Shown here piece after piece: positions 59,195 through 64,000 of a stretch of 64,000 nucleotides of DNA. This DNA is from Citrus sinensis (taxonomy: Eukaryota > Streptophyta > Magnoliopsida > Sapindales > Rutaceae): contig NC_068564.1 of assembly GCF_022201045.2 (NCBI RefSeq), positions 4,154,001-4,218,000 of the forward strand, read 5' to 3'. The first letter of the stretch is position 1. Each line of letters starts with the position of its first letter. Under the pieces are notes generated by a model that did not search any database, was not told where the DNA came from, and saw nothing but the letters and a program-made list of their open reading frames with translations. The position numbers and the translations under genes were made by a program.

Positions 59195-59490
59195 CTTTAG
59201 CCGTAAGCCGTGAGGGATCTGGAAGCGTGAGGAACGCCGGAAGCCGTGAGGGATCTGGAAGCGTGAGGCACGCCGGAATCCGTGACAGAGCTTCTGGAAG
59301 CGTGAAGGAGAGGGAAGCTGGTGAGGGAGAGAAGCTGGTGAGGGAGAGAGGAAGAGTGAGGGCGCGTGAGGCACGCCGGAATCCGTGACAGAGCTTCTGG
59401 AAGCGTGAGGGAGAGAGAAGCTGGTGAGGGAGAGAAGCTGGTGAGGTGAGGGAGAGAGGAAAGTGAGGGAGAGAGGAAGAGTGAGGGCTG
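59195..59490. repeat. Compound minisatellite (ggaagcgtgagg / gaagctggtgaggga units)
   Basis: Units built on GATCTGGAAGCGTGAGG(C/A)ACGCCGGAA(T/G)CCGTGA alternate with GAGAAGCTGGTGAGGGA units. A block of roughly 100 bp appears twice (about 59263 and 59368). The proline/serine-rich minus-strand frames over it come from this repeat and are not supported as genes. Confidence 0.85.
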
Positions 59491-59750
59491 GAGACAAAAT
59501 GCTAAGATTTCCCTCTGCACGAAGTGATAAAAAAGCAGTCTTTATTATTTTTTATTCATTCTTTAGCGAGAGGAGCGAGAAGCGAAATGACAGGAGAGAA
59601 TGCCGTTTCTCTCGTCATTCTTTCGTTCCTCTCGCTACCTAGCAGCACTCTTTTCAATAACAAAGTTTTTTGGAGTTCAATCCTCTACTATAGGACTTTG
59701 AATAAATAAACGAATGTCACTGAACTCTCTCTCGCTCTCTATATATATTG

Positions 59751-62700
59751 TAGGGGTGTTCAGAATCCGATCCGATCCGTTCAATCCGTCTGATCCGCAA
59801 AAATCCGATCCGTATAAATCTGATCCGTGGATTGGTGGATTGGATTGGATTGGATTGAAATTTTAAAAATCCACAGTCGGTGGATTGGATATGGATTTAC
59901 TTCTGTGAATCCGCAAAAATCCGTGAATCCGCAAAAAAAAATATTTATTTATTTATTTTAAAAAATATTATAAATATAATATTACATAATTATATAAACA
60001 CTATAATTTAATTTAGTCATTATTTAATAAAATTATAAAACAAAAAATATTAAATTAATAATTAAAAAAATTAAAGTAAAGTAAAGTTATTAAGTAAAGT
60101 AACATAACAATCATTATCTAATAAAAAAAATAAAAAATATGAAATCGGTCAAAAATTATTGAAATAAAGTCAAAAGTTAAAGCTTTTGTCAAAAAAAAAA
60201 AAATAACAATGACATAAAGTAGATAACGCCAAAAGCAACTAGCATTAGCAATTTAGCATAACCCAAAATCGCAAATCAGTGGTCACTCTGCAAACGAAAA
60301 AAAAACCCTAAGCTGCTTCCTGCTTCCTTGCCATCATAGTCACACGCACAATATCGACGAGTATTATTAAATCTTATCATGGTGTGTCTATCTCCTTCTT
60401 TAGGTACAGTACTCGTAAATATTCTCCTAATTTATTATTTTGATTTTATCTTCGATAACATTTATTCTGATTTTTTTTAATTATTATTATGTATCTTCTT
60501 TTTTATCAATGGTGACTTGAGATAATGATTTTGATATTCTTTTATTAATAATAAGGTTGTTGGGGATTGAGGAAGAGAATTATTTGTTGATTATATGTCC
60601 TAATTTGGTTGCTTTTGCTTTTTATTCTGTGGTAAAATTGAATCTGTTAATTTCTTGTTTGATGGGCTATTTTTTTAAAAAATGAAGATTAAAGAATTGT
60701 TGTTGGGGGTGTTTGAATCATGTTGCTTCTGTGGATCTAACAATCATATTACTTTTTCTGGATGTAACACGCGAATTTCATGATTTTTCTTTTTGGTGGT
60801 GTAGATGACTTCTCAATTTGATAAAGGAAAACGCGTAGCTGTAGATTCAACCCCCCCAAGTTCTAAATCATCCAGTAATGCTGAAGGTACGCCCAATAAA
60901 TCCACTACTTCAGAAGCTTGGGAGCATTTTATCCAATTAAGTTCTGATCCACTGCATCCTAGATCCAAATGTCGATATTGTGGAAAAGAATATAAATGTG
61001 GTTTTCATAAAGGAACATCTAATTTATTGGGTCATATAAGAGAGAGATGTCTAAAATATCCTGGTCGAGCTCGAGTGGACAAAAAACAAAAAACTTTGTC
61101 TTACCAACCAGTGAAAATTGGAGAGCCATGTAGCCTTGTATCAACGACATATAATGTTGAGGCTTGTAGGGAAGCAATTGCTAAGTTTGTTATAAAAGAT
61201 GAGATGTCATTTAGAGTTGTAGAGGGTGAAGGGTTTAGGGAAATGTTGGGAGTTTTTGAAAATAGATTTAAAGTACCATCTCGCACTACTATTGCTCGTG
61301 ATATTTTGCAACTTTACAAAAAAACAAAGAAAGATTTGACTGATTTTTTTGTTAGTAGTCATCAAAGAGTTTGCCTCACTACAGACACATGGACTTCAGC
61401 TCAAAATCTTTGTTATATGTGTCTTACAGCTCACTTTATTGATGATAATTGGACATTGCACAAAAAAATATTGAATTTTTGTCAAGTTGCTGACCATAAA
61501 GGTGAAACAATTGGTAGGCAAATTGAAACATGCCTATTAGATTGGGGTATTGAGAGAGTTTTTACAGTACGGTTGATAATGCTTCTTCTAATGATGGTGT
61601 TGTCTTTTATTTGTCAAAAGTTGTGAACAATTGGAATAGTGCAATTTTAGGGGGTCAAAATATGCATTTGAGGTGTAGTGCACATATATTAAATCTCATT
61701 GTTGCAGAAGGGTTAAAAGAGTATCATCAGTCGATTTCTAAAATTCGCAATGTTGTAAGATTTATTAGATCTTCGCCTTCTAGGACACAAAAGTTTAAGG
61801 CATATGCAGAGCGAGAGAAAATTTCTTCAAATAAGTTGTTGTGTTTAGATGTCGTAACTAGATGGAATTCCACTTTTTTCATGTTAGAGGCTGCTGAAAA
61901 GTATGAAAAAGTATTTGATCGGTTAGAGCTTCATGATGCACAATACATACGTGAGTTTTGTTTGAGCGAGCCAAAAACGTGTCCTTTGTCAATTGATTGG
62001 GAATATGCTCGTTATTTCATTAAATTCTTGAAGGTTTTTCATGATGCCACTTTGACATTTTCGGGTTCTTTATATGTGACCTCCAATAATTTTTTGCGCC
62101 AATTATGTTTGATTCATACACAATTGCAAGCTTGGAGGGATAGTAAGGATTTATTTTTGAAGATAATGGCTGAAAATATGAAAAAGAAGTATGATAAGTA
62201 TTGGGGAAATTATGAAACAATCAACCCTTACTTGTTTGTTTCTATTTTGCTTGAGCCTCGACATAAAGAACGGTTTTTGAGATATTGTTTTGTAATGTTG
62301 TTTGGTGAATTTAAAGCTAATGAGTTGGTTGTTAAAGTGCGGAATAATTTACATAGTTTATATGAGGAATACAAATTACTTTATGGTGATGATGTGGAAG
62401 TAATGGATGCTGTCAATGATGAAAAAGATTTAGAGGTTGATACTGAGGTTGATGCTAGGCAAATGTTTGATTTGGGTTATATGAGGATTTTAAAAGACAA
62501 CATTTTTGTAGAGTGCAAAACAGAAGTGGATCTTTACTTGTTAGAATCATGTGAGAACCCAGAAAATGAGAGTTTTAATGTTTTAGATTGGTGGAAGATT
62601 AATTCTTCCAAATATCCAATTTTGTCTTATGTTGCTCGAGATATTTTGGCCATGCCTGTTTCTACTGTGGCATCTGAGTCAGCATTTAGCACTGGTGGGC

Positions 62701-63701
62701 GTGTTCTTGATCCACATCGGTGCTCACTATCTACAAGGACGGTGGAGGCATTAATTTGCACACAAAATTGGCTACGTTCAACTCTGATAAATTTTGATGA
62801 AGCAATAGATGAGATTGAACATATTGAGACAGGTAAAATGTAACAATTTACCTTTAATTTTATTTTTTGATTATTATTTGACTTTATGTTGTTATTCTAT
62901 TTTAAAAATTGACATTTTTCTTATCTTATACGTATAGAGATTTTGGGAGCTGACAAGAACATATTTGATGAAGCTTGATGGCATTTGATGTGATATAAGG
63001 GTAAATATTTATTAATTTATTTATTAAATAATTTATTTATTTAATAATTTTTTATTTGTTATTTATATCAATTATGTTTATTTTGTTTAGGCTAAAATAC
63101 GAAACACAAATTGGAGGTGGAAGTTTTTCCTTTTGGTGTGTTTTATTTTGAGTCTTTCAATGTATTATTGTGGCTTTATTTGAGCAATTAATTTTGATAT
63201 TATATTAATATATTATTGTAATTTTATTTGAACAATTAATTTTGGTATGTTATGTTTTAAAACTTTAAACGTATTATTATAGTTTTATTTAAACAATTAA
63301 TCACGATGTGTTATATTTTGAAATTTTGAATGTATTATTAAAACAAACAATTAATTTGTTTAAATTTTATTTAATTTTAAATTTAATTGGTAGTAAAATT
63401 ATTTTATATTAGATTTTTTTTATTTCATTAGTTTATAGATTGAAGAGAACTAAAATTTTTAATTCGCAAATCAATTCGTAAAATGATGGATTTGGATATG
63501 GATTGAGTCAAATCCGCATCCGATCCGCAGACATATGGATTGAGTCAAATCCGCATCCGATCCGCAGATGTATGGATTGGATATGGATTGAATTTTATCA
63601 ATCCGTGGATTGGATTGGATTGAAAAATTATAATCCGCAAAATCATGGATCGGATATGGATTGATGTCCAATCCGTAAAATCCGATCCGCGAACACCCCT
63701 A
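59751..63701. mobile_element. Nearly complete hAT transposon (3951 bp)
   Basis: The ends TAGGGGTGTTCAGAATCCG and CCGCGAACACCCCTA are inverted repeats. ATATATTG flanks both sides perfectly (59743-59750 and 63702-63709). Dense subterminal motifs (GATCCG/CGGATC and GGATTGGATT) occupy the first 200 and last 250 bp, as expected of transposase-binding arrays. It contains one transposase gene with a single frameshift. The right end lies about 70 bp before the start of peptide member 7. Confidence 0.95.
60805..62843 (+). pseudogene. hAT transposase (BED zinc finger, RICESLEEPER-like), one frameshift
   Basis: The frame from ATG 60805 has a BED finger (C56, C59, H77, C82), the LTTDTWTS segment and, after a one-base loss between about 61566 and 61571, continues in the next frame to 62843. 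That part has the VDNASSND segment, LRCSAHILNLIV, LDVVTRWNSTFFML, a DUF4413-like region and the C-terminal hAT dimerisation domain (ILAMPVSTVASESAFSTGGR). Together these are about 680 codons, the normal size. GTGTAG directly before the ATG looks like a splice acceptor, so a 5' UTR intron is likely. A GT-AG intron (62834-62937) could alternatively replace the last codons with EILGADKNIFDEA ending at 62978. Apart from the frameshift no lesion was seen. Confidence 0.88.
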
Positions 63702-63730
63702 ATATATTGCATACGTATTTGGCTTCCATA

Positions 63731-63740
63731 TATTTATAAA
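63731..63740 (+). promoter_or_regulatory. TATA box of peptide member 7
   Basis: TATTTATAAA lies 41 bp before the ATG at 63772, the same spacing as in members 1-3. The hAT right end is 30 bp upstream of it. Confidence 0.55.
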
Positions 63741-63771
63741 ACCTGTGCCCTATAGCTACACACGCTTCTTC

Positions 63772-63885
63772 ATGGCACCCAAATCTGTGTAATTTCTTGT
63801 ATTCTTCTATTCTTTATAATGTTTCTCCTGATATTGGAAATCGATTCAAGGGAACCTAGCCACAGTACCAAATCCTATATTACTC
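63772..63885 (+). pseudogene. Small secreted peptide family, member 7 (degenerate exon 1; exon 2 beyond window)
   Basis: ATGGCACCCAAATCTGTGTAA aligns with the family start (MASK/MVSK) but stops after six codons. Further on, an in-frame block from ATG 63819 reads MFLLILEIDSREPSHSTKS and YITR, matching the LEVIARELGSNVKSR and ARELGG...NYNMTR region of members 2 and 4. It meets a GTAAGC donor at 63886 in the family's phase 1. The hydrophobic leader between is out of frame. Exon 2 would lie to the right of 64000. It is probably a pseudogene; a short product from 63819 is less likely because it would have almost no signal peptide. Confidence 0.55.
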
Positions 63886-64000
63886 GTAAGCGCCTTTTTT
63901 TGTTTATGTGGTCATCGCATATCATGAAGCTTTATTTTGTCATATTAAGATTTTCAAATCTTGATAAATTTTTATGTTAGCTTGATGATAACACTTTTGT

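Larger units (their letters stand above)
57929..59650. mobile_element. Mutator-like element (1.7 kb) with 9-bp TSD
   Basis: The ends GAGAAATGCTAAGGAGC and, reversed, GAGTGCTGCTAGGTAGC extend into inverted repeats of about 80 bp that include ACGGCATTCTCTCCTG. TTTTCAATA flanks both sides (57920-57928 and 59651-59659). The interior has a pyrimidine-rich leader-like stretch (58080-58240), a 70-bp-period duplication and a long minisatellite, but no transposase. It could be a pack-MULE carrying a host gene's 5' region, which is not proven. Confidence 0.85.

Noticed and set aside
59165-59520. Minus-strand Ser/Pro/Leu-rich frames of 107-110 codons
   Set aside because: They are produced by the compound minisatellite inside the Mutator-like element and overlap in two frames.

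Overview
The window is nuclear DNA of a flowering plant, a eudicot. The evidence is AT-rich intergenic DNA, many GT-AG introns, a chloroplast-targeted GTPase, a plant-type receptor-like protein, and plant hAT, CACTA, Mutator-type, TRIM and SINE elements. The genus cannot be fixed from sequence alone; a woody eudicot such as Citrus is a guess.

The left third (1-20 kb) is an ordinary genic region. A 13-exon NOA1/RIF1-type circularly permuted plastid GTPase (2195-7090) is followed on the same strand by a complete SMC2 condensin gene (9343-18961, about 1176 codons, non-coding first exon and UTR intron). From memory the two orthologues are also neighbours in Arabidopsis, so this looks like conserved microsynteny. 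Upstream of SMC2 are an E2F-type site and two site II (TGGGCY) motifs, which fit a cell-cycle gene.

From 20.9 kb to the right edge the window holds a tandem family of very small two-exon genes, all on the + strand. They encode 50-76 residue secreted peptides that I do not recognise. Seven members are visible: one frameshifted copy (20.9 kb), two divergent intact copies (25.6 and 28.7 kb), three copies encoding the same 72-residue protein (34.0, 36.7 and 40.4 kb), and a degenerate first exon cut by the window end (63.8 kb). Each intact copy has a signal peptide ending near an A-R-E-L-G-like motif, a phase-1 intron at the same point, and a second exon with a D-D/R-P-R/Q-G/N-H/Y-N-like tail. A broken LRR receptor-like protein gene and a short J-domain gene lie among the first members.

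The three identical peptide genes come from a 3-kb tandem triplication (32457 to about 52619). Each junction fuses the 5' end of a CACTA element to the left edge of the unit. The 217-bp repeat upstream of each gene occurs 3, 2 and 1 times in the successive units. Each unit then received its own insertion: a small MITE in unit 1, a tRNA-derived SINE in unit 2, and a hAT element plus a 10.5-kb CACTA in unit 3.

The right third is mostly transposons with readable boundaries and target-site duplications. They are a 10.5-kb CACTA carrying a broken TNP2-type transposase and a broken TNPA/Ulp1-peptidase gene, a 5-kb non-autonomous CACTA containing a tandem TRIM retroelement (three LTRs, two internal domains), a 1.7-kb Mutator-like element full of minisatellites, and a nearly intact 3.95-kb hAT whose transposase has one frameshift. 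No rRNA, tRNA gene or CRISPR array was seen.
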